From Ignavibacteriales bacterium (GTDB lineage Bacteria > Bacteroidota > Ignavibacteria > T3Sed10-11), in NCBI GenBank assembly GCA_003560935.1, contig PWJF01000280.1, forward strand, positions 1-6,225: a stretch of 6,225 bases of DNA, in the 5' to 3' direction. Below the pieces are notes generated by a model. The model was given only the letters and a program-made list of their open reading frames with translations, made no database searches and was not told the origin of the DNA. Position numbers and translations under genes: made by a program. Each line of letters begins with the position of its first letter. Within the stretch, counting starts at the first letter, position 1. Shown here piece by piece: positions 1-5,823 of the stretch.

Positions 1-405
1 CTCTTCTACCATTTTCCCGATAGTTTTTCCCGCAAGCATCGTATAAATATCATCGCGAAGTTTACCCCATTGGTTATGTACCGGACATGGATTATCGCCG
101 CCGCAGTCCGGTAAGCCGAGGACACATTTCGTTATGAATCCGTCACCGTCAACCGCCTCGACAATCTGATAGAGGGTCATTTTGTCCGGATCAACCTCGA
201 GTGCGAAGCCGCCACTCGGCCCTTTTTGCGATCTCAATAAACCGCTCTTTGACAGATTTTGGAGTATCTTCGCAAGGAAGTGATGCGGTATATTCAGTTT
301 ATGGGATATCTCTTTTATATCGGTATATCTGTTACTCCCTTTTGCAGTAATATACAAGACGGCCTGCAGGGCGTATTCGCATTGTCTACTAAATATGACT
401 GACAT
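1..405 (-). CDS. Rrf2-family transcriptional regulator with Cys3-His cluster (partial, C-terminus cut by window edge)
   Basis: The minus-strand frame from the ATG at 405 stays open to base 1 and gives 135 residues with no stop; Rrf2 proteins usually run about 130-165 residues, so little is missing. Residues 1-70 form the winged helix: a start typical of the family (MSVIFSRQCEYALQAVLY), a helix-turn-helix around 28-52 (IPHHFLAKILQNLSKSG) and the wing with the family signature KGPSGGFAL at 61-69. The sensor part has C94, C101, C107 and H110 (C-x6-C-x5-C-x2-H). In IscR- and NsrR-type members, three Cys in this region ligate an Fe-S cluster, so sensing of iron-sulfur, redox or nitric oxide status is inferred; which signal cannot be told. 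IscR spacing is C-x5-C-x5-C, so this is a slight variant. A TATAAT box with a palindrome beside it lies about 30 bp upstream. No strong Shine-Dalgarno is seen. The family call is secure; the ligand is not. Confidence 0.93.
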   Translation of the reverse strand, partial: MSVIFSRQCEYALQAVLYITAKGSNRYTDIKEISHKLNIPHHFLAKILQNLSKSGLLRSQKGPSGGFALEVDPDKMTLYQIVEAVDGDGFITKCVLGLPDCGGDNPCPVHNQWGKLRDDIYTMLAGKTIGKMVEE

Positions 406-438
406 GATAGTTTCCGTTTCATTGATACTGTTCTCGTG

Positions 439-455
439 ATTATAGGTGTGCACCT
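439..455 (-). promoter_or_regulatory. Candidate Rrf2-gene promoter -10 box with adjoining palindrome
   Basis: On the minus strand a perfect TATAAT (439-444) is preceded directly by AGGTGCACACCT (444-455, sharing one base), a near-palindrome with 5-bp arms AGGTG/CACCT around a 2-bp centre. No convincing -35 box lies 16-18 bp upstream. A strong -10, a weak -35 and a dyad in the spacer fit a regulated, possibly self-regulated, promoter. Transcription would start near 432, giving a leader of about 27 nt before the ATG at 405. It is inferred from sequence match only. Confidence 0.4.
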
Positions 456-470
456 TTCCCTTCTCACCGG

Positions 471-1706
471 TCAGCCGTCACCTTTTTGCTCAAATATCTT
501 ACGCATTTCTTTGTAACGTTTAATCTTTCCCTCGATAGTCGATACAAGCATTTTTTCCGAACATGGTTTGGTAATGTAATCATCAGCGCCTAATTTTTTC
601 CCAACCTGTACAATATGCTCTTCATCAAGTCCGCTCAGAAATATAACCGGTACAAATCGAAGATTGGGTCGCTTCCGGATCTGTTCGTACGTTGTGAACC
701 CGCTTACCGACGGTTTTGGGAATGTGACGTCAAGTAGAATAAGATCGGGCGTCGTTCGTTCGAGTATCTGTAGACCATGCTCCGGACTATGTGCGGAAAA
801 CGGCGCATATCCCTCTTCACGTAGTATTAATTTTATTATCTTAACTAATTCAACATCGTCATCTATCACCATAACCACCCCCTTCACCCTCATGCCGTGC
901 AGCTCATACATAATACGCGATTCGATCATGAGGTGTTCGTCAATACTCATGTTGTAACGTTCACGTAACTCATCAAGCGCCGCAGCGCTTGTGGGGGTGA
1001 TAAGACCATCCTGCCATGCTTCTTTAACAGCATTAACATACGCTGTTAGTTTTACAGATCGTTCTAATTCATTATGACGTTCATCTGAGATATCGAGTGC
1101 CGATCGGAGATTCTCAAGGTTCTGGCGGTTACTTTCAGAGACCGATCCTTCTTTCCAAAGTGCCTCGAGTGCTTGGCGGTACTCTCTTTCATTCTCTTCT
1201 TGTTTAAGAATCTCGGGATCTTTCTCTACCGGTGCAGAATCGGGCGGGTGTATCCGATTATTGTCATCTTTGGGACTCTCAAGTAAATCCGCTTCACTCG
1301 AAACTATTGCCTCGATAATTCTACGTTCTTCTTCGGGGCTGAGTTTTTGTGTCGATGCCTGCCGTTGAACATGCTCATCATCGATGTTTTGTTCTTTTTG
1401 TTTTTCTTCCGTCGGTGTTTGTGGCCCGGTTGAATTTTGTTCGGGTGGTAACTCGTCTTCGGGCTCCGTAGGCGTAGCTTTTGCTTCCTGGTATTGTTCT
1501 ATTCCCCCGACCTGTTTATCCTTAAAAACCTCTATGCGTTTAAGATATGCTTTTGCGTAAATATTATCGGGGTCGAGCTGAAATACCAGATCAACCTGTT
1601 CTTGTGCTTTATCAAATTCACCCGCTAATACATGTCGATCAGCGGTTTTTAACAGTTCGCTTATTCGTCGTACACGTTCATTGGCTGACAAATTCGATTG
1701 ATTCAT
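471..1706 (-). CDS. TPR-like / tandem helical repeat / response-regulator receiver protein
   Basis: This 411-residue soluble protein has no signal peptide or membrane segment. Residues 18-58 look like one TPR-type helical hairpin (AGEFDKAQEQVDLVFQLDPDN). Residues 65-170 are a charged, Pro/Glu/Gln-rich, probably disordered linker. Two related helical repeats follow, starting at Y176 and Y223, each with the pattern Y..A...W..G.(V/I)...(9-10)..L..LR. The C-terminal receiver (277-398) has an acidic pocket at D282-D284, phospho-acceptor D326 (LILLDV), S358 (FLSG) and K380 (ITKP), so all catalytic residues are present. The receiver sits at the C-terminus and no DNA-binding or enzymatic output domain is visible, so output is probably through protein contacts. 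No histidine kinase is nearby. The gene lies downstream of lexA with a promoter of its own. Start ATG 1706 is chosen because other nearby ATGs are out of frame; no clear ribosome binding site supports it. Receiver secure; role unknown. Confidence 0.88.
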   Translation of the reverse strand: MNQSNLSANERVRRISELLKTADRHVLAGEFDKAQEQVDLVFQLDPDNIYAKAYLKRIEVFKDKQVGGIEQYQEAKATPTEPEDELPPEQNSTGPQTPTEEKQKEQNIDDEHVQRQASTQKLSPEEERRIIEAIVSSEADLLESPKDDNNRIHPPDSAPVEKDPEILKQEENEREYRQALEALWKEGSVSESNRQNLENLRSALDISDERHNELERSVKLTAYVNAVKEAWQDGLITPTSAAALDELRERYNMSIDEHLMIESRIMYELHGMRVKGVVMVIDDDVELVKIIKLILREEGYAPFSAHSPEHGLQILERTTPDLILLDVTFPKPSVSGFTTYEQIRKRPNLRFVPVIFLSGLDEEHIVQVGKKLGADDYITKPCSEKMLVSTIEGKIKRYKEMRKIFEQKGDG

Positions 1707-1727
1707 ACATGGTCATCTTGAGAGAAA

Positions 1728-1740
1728 CCACCCCCGGTGG
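1728..1740 (-). other. Short GC-rich hairpin in the receiver-gene leader
   Basis: CCACC and GGTGG arms flank a 3-nt loop, about 22 nt upstream of the ATG at 1706, in an otherwise AT-rich leader of some 70 nt. It could pair as a 5-bp stem in the mRNA. There is no U-tract after it, so it is not a normal terminator, and it matches no riboswitch that I recognise. It may be chance. Confidence 0.25.
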
Positions 1741-1783
1741 CTTGCAACAATTTATTATTATTCGACCTATTACTACAATAATC

Positions 1784-1812
1784 AATGTACGAGTAAATAG
1801 TATGAATTTCAA
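1784..1812 (-). promoter_or_regulatory. Candidate sigma70-type promoter for the receiver-protein gene
   Basis: On the minus strand TTGAAA (1807-1812) is followed by a 17-bp spacer (1790-1806) and TACATT (1784-1789). Transcription would start near 1777, about 70 nt before the ATG at 1706. It lies in the 151-bp gap downstream of lexA and would let this gene be expressed independently of lexA. The bases from the -10 onward (TACATTGATTATTG) resemble those of the promoter at 2603-2631. Confidence 0.42.
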
Positions 1813-1857
1813 GAAAAGCGAAAAAATGTATATTTGTTGGGGGAACGATCCGGGGAG

Positions 1858-2499
1858 TTATACAGCTAAGATCTGATCGATGCGCCGTTTGTCGATGCGA
1901 CGGATGAGTCCGATAACCGTACCGATGCATCTGAATTGTTCCGAATGAGCGTTAACAATAATAGGTGCATACCTGGTATTTTCAGGCTTTAATGTAATCG
2001 TTCCGTTTTCACGGTAATATCGTTTCACTGTTGGGTCGCCGTTCACCATCGCAACAATTATCTCGCCGTTTTGAGGTTCTTTTGTCGGATCGACAAACAA
2101 AAGATCTCCTTCATATAATGCGGCATCGCGCATGCTGTCTCCCCTGACGTATAGACCGAAAACGTTTGCTGGGGCGGAAATATATCGCCGCAGTTCGAAG
2201 TTATCGACTATGTTCTCATCCGAAAGGAACGGAACCCCCGCAGGAACAAAACCGTAAATCGGGATTGTATTCACTTTATGACGAATCAACTCAATGCCTC
2301 GTGCGATATTCGGATGACGTTTGATAAATCCCTTTTTTGTAAGCGCAGTGAGGTGTACAATCATACTCGAAACGTGCCGGTAGCCCAACCCTTCGGCAAT
2401 TTCCGCAAGGGTTGGCGACATATTCATTCGCTTAATGTAGTCGACAATCCAGTTGTAAACACGCTGCTGTGCAGATGTCAAACGGTTCTCTTTTGCCAT
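1858..2499 (-). CDS. lexA: LexA, SOS-response repressor and self-cleaving serine peptidase
   Basis: LexA represses DNA-damage genes and is inactivated by RecA-stimulated self-cleavage. The 213-residue protein is close to the usual ~200-240. The N-terminal winged helix (5-72) carries LTSAQQRVYNWI, SPTLAEIAEGLGY, a recognition helix around 42-53 (HVSSMIVHLTAL) and the RGIEL end of the wing at 67-71. The S24 peptidase part contains the cleavage site A87-G88 (FVPAGVPF), the catalytic serine S122 in RGDSM and the general-base lysine K159 in DPTVKRYY, so it should be able to cleave itself. The recognition helix differs clearly from that of E. coli (SPNAAEEHLKAL), which suggests a different operator; a 28-bp palindrome just upstream is the candidate. 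The ATG at 2499 gives the standard N-terminus and has no Shine-Dalgarno. The gene is divergent from the HAD-led operon. Confidence 0.97.
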   Translation of the reverse strand: MAKENRLTSAQQRVYNWIVDYIKRMNMSPTLAEIAEGLGYRHVSSMIVHLTALTKKGFIKRHPNIARGIELIRHKVNTIPIYGFVPAGVPFLSDENIVDNFELRRYISAPANVFGLYVRGDSMRDAALYEGDLLFVDPTKEPQNGEIIVAMVNGDPTVKRYYRENGTITLKPENTRYAPIIVNAHSEQFRCIGTVIGLIRRIDKRRIDQILAV

Positions 2500-2502
2500 A
2501 GA

Positions 2503-2530
2503 TATATACCATTATTAATTATGGTGTATA
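2503..2530. promoter_or_regulatory. Candidate LexA operator (28-bp near-perfect palindrome)
   Basis: The left arm TATATACCATTATT and the right arm AATTATGGTGTATA are inverted copies at 12 of 14 positions, with no spacer between them. The core is ACCAT-n-ATT/AAT-n-ATGGT. It lies directly downstream of the lexA -10 box, with its centre at about +8 of the predicted start, where a bound repressor would block initiation. LexA normally controls its own gene, and this is the strongest dyad in the intergenic region. It does not match CTGTN8ACAG or the Bacillus-type GAACN4GTTC box. Binding is inferred. Confidence 0.6.
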
Positions 2531-2559
2531 AAAATACGGTATGTTTATTTTAATGTCAA
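2531..2559 (-). promoter_or_regulatory. lexA promoter (sigma70-like)
   Basis: On the minus strand a perfect TTGACA (2554-2559) is followed by a 17-bp spacer (2537-2553) and TATTTT (2531-2536). Predicted transcription start is near 2524, about 25 nt before the lexA ATG. The candidate LexA operator covers the start site. The spacer includes ATACCGTAT, a small dyad (2534-2542). Confidence 0.65.
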
Positions 2560-2602
2560 TACCCTGATGCACATTTCTTAAAAATACCATGAATGCCTTA
2601 AT

Positions 2603-2631
2603 TTGGAATGATTTTTAAATATTTGTATATT
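2603..2631 (+). promoter_or_regulatory. Promoter for the HAD-oxidoreductase-cca operon
   Basis: TTGGAA (2603-2608), a 17-bp spacer (2609-2625) and TATATT (2626-2631) predict transcription from near 2638, some 39 nt before the ATG at 2677. It is divergent from the lexA promoter and does not overlap it. No other promoter is evident between here and the end of cca, so it probably drives all three genes. Confidence 0.5.
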
Positions 2632-2632
2632 G

Positions 2633-2659
2633 ATTGTTTGTTTTATCTTTCCAAACAAT
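2633..2659. repeat. Perfect 8-bp inverted repeat at the operon start site
   Basis: ATTGTTTG (2633-2640) and CAAACAAT (2652-2659) are exact inverted copies separated by 11 nt. The dyad begins two bases after the -10 box and is centred near +9 of the predicted start. It may be an operator for an unidentified regulator or a weak AU-rich hairpin in the 5' leader; there is no U-run to make it a terminator. Confidence 0.55.
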
Positions 2660-2676
2660 GCAAACATTAGAGTTTC

Positions 2677-3375
2677 ATGTCGCTTAATCAGTCTGCAATC
2701 AAGCCATACCGAGGCATCATTTTTGATATGGACGGGACTCTCACCCGGACCAACCAGCTTGTATTTGATACTTTCAATCACGTAACGGATAAATATTTAA
2801 ACCGTACATACTCACCCGAAGAAATTACCGCCATGTTCGGACCTCCCGAGGATATTGCAATACAAAAACTAGTTGACAAATTCGATTTTGAAAACGCAAT
2901 GCGGGATTTCTATAATTACTACAGAGAACATCACAACACAAAAGCAGAATTGCACGACGGGATCCGTGAAGTGTTACTCACACTTAACGCCGCAGACATA
3001 TCTCTCGGGTTGTTCACCGGAAAAGGTCGCGTATCAACGGAGATAACTCTTGAAAAATTTGGCTTGAACGATTACTTTGCAGCGGTTGTATCTGGGAATG
3101 ACGTAAAAAGGCATAAGCCGGCGGGTGAGGGTATACAACGGGCATTACATGAAATGAATATCGCGGCAGAAGATGCACTTATGATTGGCGATTCGGTTGC
3201 CGATGTGAATGCATCGCGTGAAGCAGGAGTTGACATTGCAATTGTATTGTGGGATTCATTCGGATATAACCGGGTTATTAAACATGAAACACAATATCGA
3301 TTTTTTACAATTGAAGAATTTCGTCAATGGATTTACAAACTCATTAAAATTACTATAAACGAGAGCGAAACATAA
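2677..3375 (+). CDS. HAD-superfamily phosphatase, phosphoglycolate phosphatase-like
   Basis: This 232-residue cytoplasmic protein has the complete HAD catalytic set: motif I FDMDGTL with nucleophile D17 and acid D19, motif II T114 in GLFTGK, motif III K147 in RHKPAGEG, and motif IV GDSVAD with D172 and D176. The segment from about 27 to 95, between motifs I and II, is a helical C1-type cap, as in Gph, PpaX and beta-phosphoglucomutase relatives. Members remove phosphate from small molecules via an aspartyl-phosphate. The true substrate cannot be read from the sequence: phosphoglycolate, pyrophosphate or a sugar phosphate are all possible. It is the first gene of a three-gene run; its stop is one base from the next ATG. 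The ATG at 2677 puts motif I at the usual distance from the N-terminus. The preceding TTAGAG is at best a weak ribosome binding site. Confidence 0.88.
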   Translation: MSLNQSAIKPYRGIIFDMDGTLTRTNQLVFDTFNHVTDKYLNRTYSPEEITAMFGPPEDIAIQKLVDKFDFENAMRDFYNYYREHHNTKAELHDGIREVLLTLNAADISLGLFTGKGRVSTEITLEKFGLNDYFAAVVSGNDVKRHKPAGEGIQRALHEMNIAAEDALMIGDSVADVNASREAGVDIAIVLWDSFGYNRVIKHETQYRFFTIEEFRQWIYKLIKITINESET

Positions 3376-3376
3376 C

Positions 3377-4378
3377 ATGAACAATAAAGCAAAAACAAAA
3401 GTGGGTGTGATCGGGGTCGGTCACCTCGGCAACCTGCACGCTAAAATGTATGATTTGATCCCGTCGGCGGATTTCATAGGTATCTACGATATCGATCCCG
3501 TACGGGCGAAGGAAGTTGCAGACCGATTTGGAGTCACGGCATTTCCCGATGCCGACACTCTGCTTAACGAAGTTGAGGCGGTTAGCGTTGTGACGCCCAC
3601 AAGCAACCACTACGATACAGCGTCGCAGGCGTTGAACAAAGGCAAACATGTCTTTATCGAAAAACCGATAACATCGGATGTTCAATCCGCTGAAGCGCTG
3701 ATAAAACTCGCACGGGAGAAAAACCGGATCGTCCAGGTCGGTCATATTGAACGCTTTAACCCGGCACTCATGTCGTTAAAATCGATCGAACTGAACCCGA
3801 TGTTCATTGAATCGCATCGCCTTGCCCAATTCAATCCGCGCGGCACCGACGTGGCTGTCGTGCTCGATCTTATGATACACGATCTCGATATCATCCTCAG
3901 CTTGATTAACTCACCGGTTAAACAGATCGATGCAAACGGTGTTGCCATCGTATCGGACTCGATCGATATTGCAAACACACGTATTCAGTTTGAAAATGGT
4001 GCGGTAGCAAATATTACCGCAAGCAGGATATCGCAGAAGAAAATGCGCAAAATGCGTATCTTCCAGCGTGATACGTATATCACGATTGATTTTCTGCAGG
4101 GACTTGCAGAAGTGTACCGGTTGTTCAGCGACGGTGCCGAAATACCCGAACTAACAATGATGCTCGGCGAGATCGGAACCGGTCAGCAGAAGAAAAAGAT
4201 CGTATATCAACGACCGGAAGTACCGGATATCAATGCACTCGAATATGAGCTTGCCAGGTTTGTCGATGCTGTCCGGAACGGTACATCCCCGCTCGTGACC
4301 GCACATGAGGGGAAAAAAGCGCTGGAGGTAGCGCTCGAAATATTGGAGAAAATAAAGGGACAAACAGTGCCGTGGTAA
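3377..4378 (+). CDS. Gfo/Idh/MocA-family NAD(P)-dependent oxidoreductase, UDP-GlcNAc 3-dehydrogenase-like
   Basis: This 333-residue protein is of usual length for the family. The N-terminal Rossmann fold has GVGHLG (G13, G15, G18) and D38 at the end of beta-2 (IYDID), which suggests NAD(H) preference. The family catalytic EKP is at 95-97. The C-terminal catalytic domain has GHIERFNPA (122-130) and VLDLMIHDLDI (162-172, with H168 and D169). From memory, this pair of motifs together with the TASRIS and RIFQRD blocks (214-232) is typical of the GnnA-like branch, which oxidises the 3-OH of UDP-GlcNAc in lipid A diamine synthesis and is often encoded among lpx genes. No lpx gene or partner aminotransferase is in this window, so the substrate is inferred. 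The start is 1 nt after the HAD stop with GAGAG upstream; the end overlaps cca by 7 nt. Family secure, substrate moderate. Confidence 0.9.
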   Translation: MNNKAKTKVGVIGVGHLGNLHAKMYDLIPSADFIGIYDIDPVRAKEVADRFGVTAFPDADTLLNEVEAVSVVTPTSNHYDTASQALNKGKHVFIEKPITSDVQSAEALIKLAREKNRIVQVGHIERFNPALMSLKSIELNPMFIESHRLAQFNPRGTDVAVVLDLMIHDLDIILSLINSPVKQIDANGVAIVSDSIDIANTRIQFENGAVANITASRISQKKMRKMRIFQRDTYITIDFLQGLAEVYRLFSDGAEIPELTMMLGEIGTGQQKKKIVYQRPEVPDINALEYELARFVDAVRNGTSPLVTAHEGKKALEVALEILEKIKGQTVPW

Positions 4379-5823
4379 AACGCAATACAACATTACCGCT
4401 TCCCGAAGACCCGGTTATTCCCATACTTTCCGAACTATCTGAGGAATTAGACATTCCACTCTATATCGTCGGCGGATACGTACGCGATCTGCTGCTGAAA
4501 CGGACCGTAAAAGATATCGACGTTATGGCAGCCGGTGATGGTATATCCGTCGCGAAAGCTTTTGCCGAAAAGATGCAGGTTAAAAACGTCGTCGTGTATC
4601 AGAAATTTGGTACGGCAATGGTCAAGCTGGAAGATCGCACTATAGAATTTGTCGGTGCAAGGAAAGAAAAGTATCACGAGCGTTCGCGCAAACCGAGTGT
4701 GCAGCCGGCAACCGTTCGCGACGATCTTTCACGACGGGATTTCACCATAAATGCAATCGCTGTTGCAATGCATCCATCGGAGTACGGCACACTTCTCGAT
4801 CCCCTTAAAGGCAGGGCTGATCTTAAAAAAAAATTAATACGCACTCCGCTCGATCCGGACGAGACATTCGATGACGATCCGCTGCGAATGATGCGTGCGA
4901 TACGATTTGCAACCCGTCTTAATTTTTCAATCCACAAAGATACTCTACAGGGCATAAAGAACAATAAAGAACGTATCTCCATCGTATCTCAGGAACGCAT
5001 TACCGATGAACTGCTCAAGATAATTCAGGCAGATAAACCGTCAACGGGTTTTATTCTTCTGAAAGAAACCGGCTTGCTGGAGATAATCTTTCCCGAGTTT
5101 GAGGCGCTTGCCGGCGTAGATCAACGTTACGAACATCACCACAAAGATGTGTTTCATCACACGCTGCAGGTACTCGATAATATTTCGGAACAAACGGACA
5201 AAGTAAATTTACGCATCGCTGCACTACTGCACGATATTGCGAAACCCAAAACAAAAGCATACCATCCCCAGCAGGGCTGGACATTTCACGGTCATGAAGA
5301 ACTGGGCGCACGGATGGTAAAACATCTGTTCACGCGCTTCAAACTTCCGCTTGACCGGGTGCCGTATGTAGAAAAACTCGTACGGCTGCACCTCCGCCCG
5401 ATGGCGCTTGTCGATGAAGACGTTACCGATTCGGCGATACGTCGTCTGTTGTTTGAAGCAGGTGAAGAGATCGACGACTTGATGAAGCTCTGCCGCGCCG
5501 ATATCACGTCAAAGAATCCCCGGAAAGTTCAGCGGTATCTCAACAACTACAACCGGCTCGTGAAACGGATGGAAGAAATCGAAGAGAAGGATCGTCTGCG
5601 AAACTGGCAGCCTCCCATTCGCGGAGATGAAATCATGGAGCGGTTTAATATTCCGCCGAGTAAGCTGGTCGGACTGCTTAAGCAAGCCGTTGAGGATGCA
5701 ATACTTGACGGAGAAATCCCAAATGAATATGAAGCTGCTCTTGAATATCTGTACAGAGTAAAAGATGACATCATCCGTGAATATAATGAGAACGTCTCGC
5801 TAAAAGAGAAGAATAAACACTAA
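4372..5823 (+). CDS. cca: CCA tRNA nucleotidyltransferase with HD domain
   Basis: This enzyme adds or repairs the 3'-terminal CCA of tRNAs from CTP and ATP. The 483-residue protein opens with the class II nucleotidyltransferase head: VGGYVRDLLL (33-42) and the metal-binding D48 and D50 in KDIDV. Then come DDLSRRDFTINAIA (117-130; R121, R122, D123 for nucleotide recognition), the DDDPLRMMRAIRFA block (167-180) and QERITDELLKI (207-217). A metal-dependent HD phosphohydrolase domain spans about 255-375, with H262/H263, H287-D288 in LLHDIAKP, and H306/H308. A C-terminal tRNA-binding segment lies at 412-465 (IRGDEIMERF...LDGEIPNEYEAALEYL). It starts at GTG 4372, overlapping the previous stop; the next in-frame ATG (codon 52) would delete the GG motif, so GTG is needed. 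AAAGGGA 11-18 nt upstream is a poorly spaced ribosome binding site, so translational coupling is likely. CCA-adding rather than poly(A) polymerase activity is inferred from the domain layout. Confidence 0.94.
   Translation: MVKRNTTLPLPEDPVIPILSELSEELDIPLYIVGGYVRDLLLKRTVKDIDVMAAGDGISVAKAFAEKMQVKNVVVYQKFGTAMVKLEDRTIEFVGARKEKYHERSRKPSVQPATVRDDLSRRDFTINAIAVAMHPSEYGTLLDPLKGRADLKKKLIRTPLDPDETFDDDPLRMMRAIRFATRLNFSIHKDTLQGIKNNKERISIVSQERITDELLKIIQADKPSTGFILLKETGLLEIIFPEFEALAGVDQRYEHHHKDVFHHTLQVLDNISEQTDKVNLRIAALLHDIAKPKTKAYHPQQGWTFHGHEELGARMVKHLFTRFKLPLDRVPYVEKLVRLHLRPMALVDEDVTDSAIRRLLFEAGEEIDDLMKLCRADITSKNPRKVQRYLNNYNRLVKRMEEIEEKDRLRNWQPPIRGDEIMERFNIPPSKLVGLLKQAVEDAILDGEIPNEYEAALEYLYRVKDDIIREYNENVSLKEKNKH

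Noticed and set aside
444..455. AGGTGTGCACCT as a Fibrobacter-like LexA box (TGCNCN4GTGCA)
   Set aside because: It contains only one TGCAC half and the spacing does not fit; a regulator dyad for the Rrf2 gene is a simpler reading.
664..957. Plus-strand open frame of 97 codons opposite the receiver domain
   Set aside because: It is antisense to a well-supported conserved receiver domain, has a Ser/Ile-rich unnatural composition and shows no recognisable motif.
1771..1789. Second LexA-type operator upstream of the receiver gene
   Set aside because: Only ATTA/TAAT 4-bp arms are found; the ACCAT/ATGGT core of the 2503-2530 dyad is absent, so SOS control of this gene is not supported.
1838..1857. 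G-rich stretch just after the lexA stop (GGGGGAACGATCCGGGG) as a terminator
   Set aside because: The arms pair over only about three bases (GGA/TCC) and no U-tract follows directly in the lexA reading direction.
1703..1930. Minus-strand open frame bridging the lexA end and the receiver-gene start
   Set aside because: It overlaps the 3' end of lexA in another frame, covers AT-rich intergenic DNA, and the translation has no family character.
3353..3745. Minus-strand open frame of 130 codons, the longest shadow in the window
   Set aside because: It lies antisense to the Rossmann domain of the oxidoreductase, whose motifs are clear; the Cys/Phe/Arg-rich translation is typical of an antisense frame.
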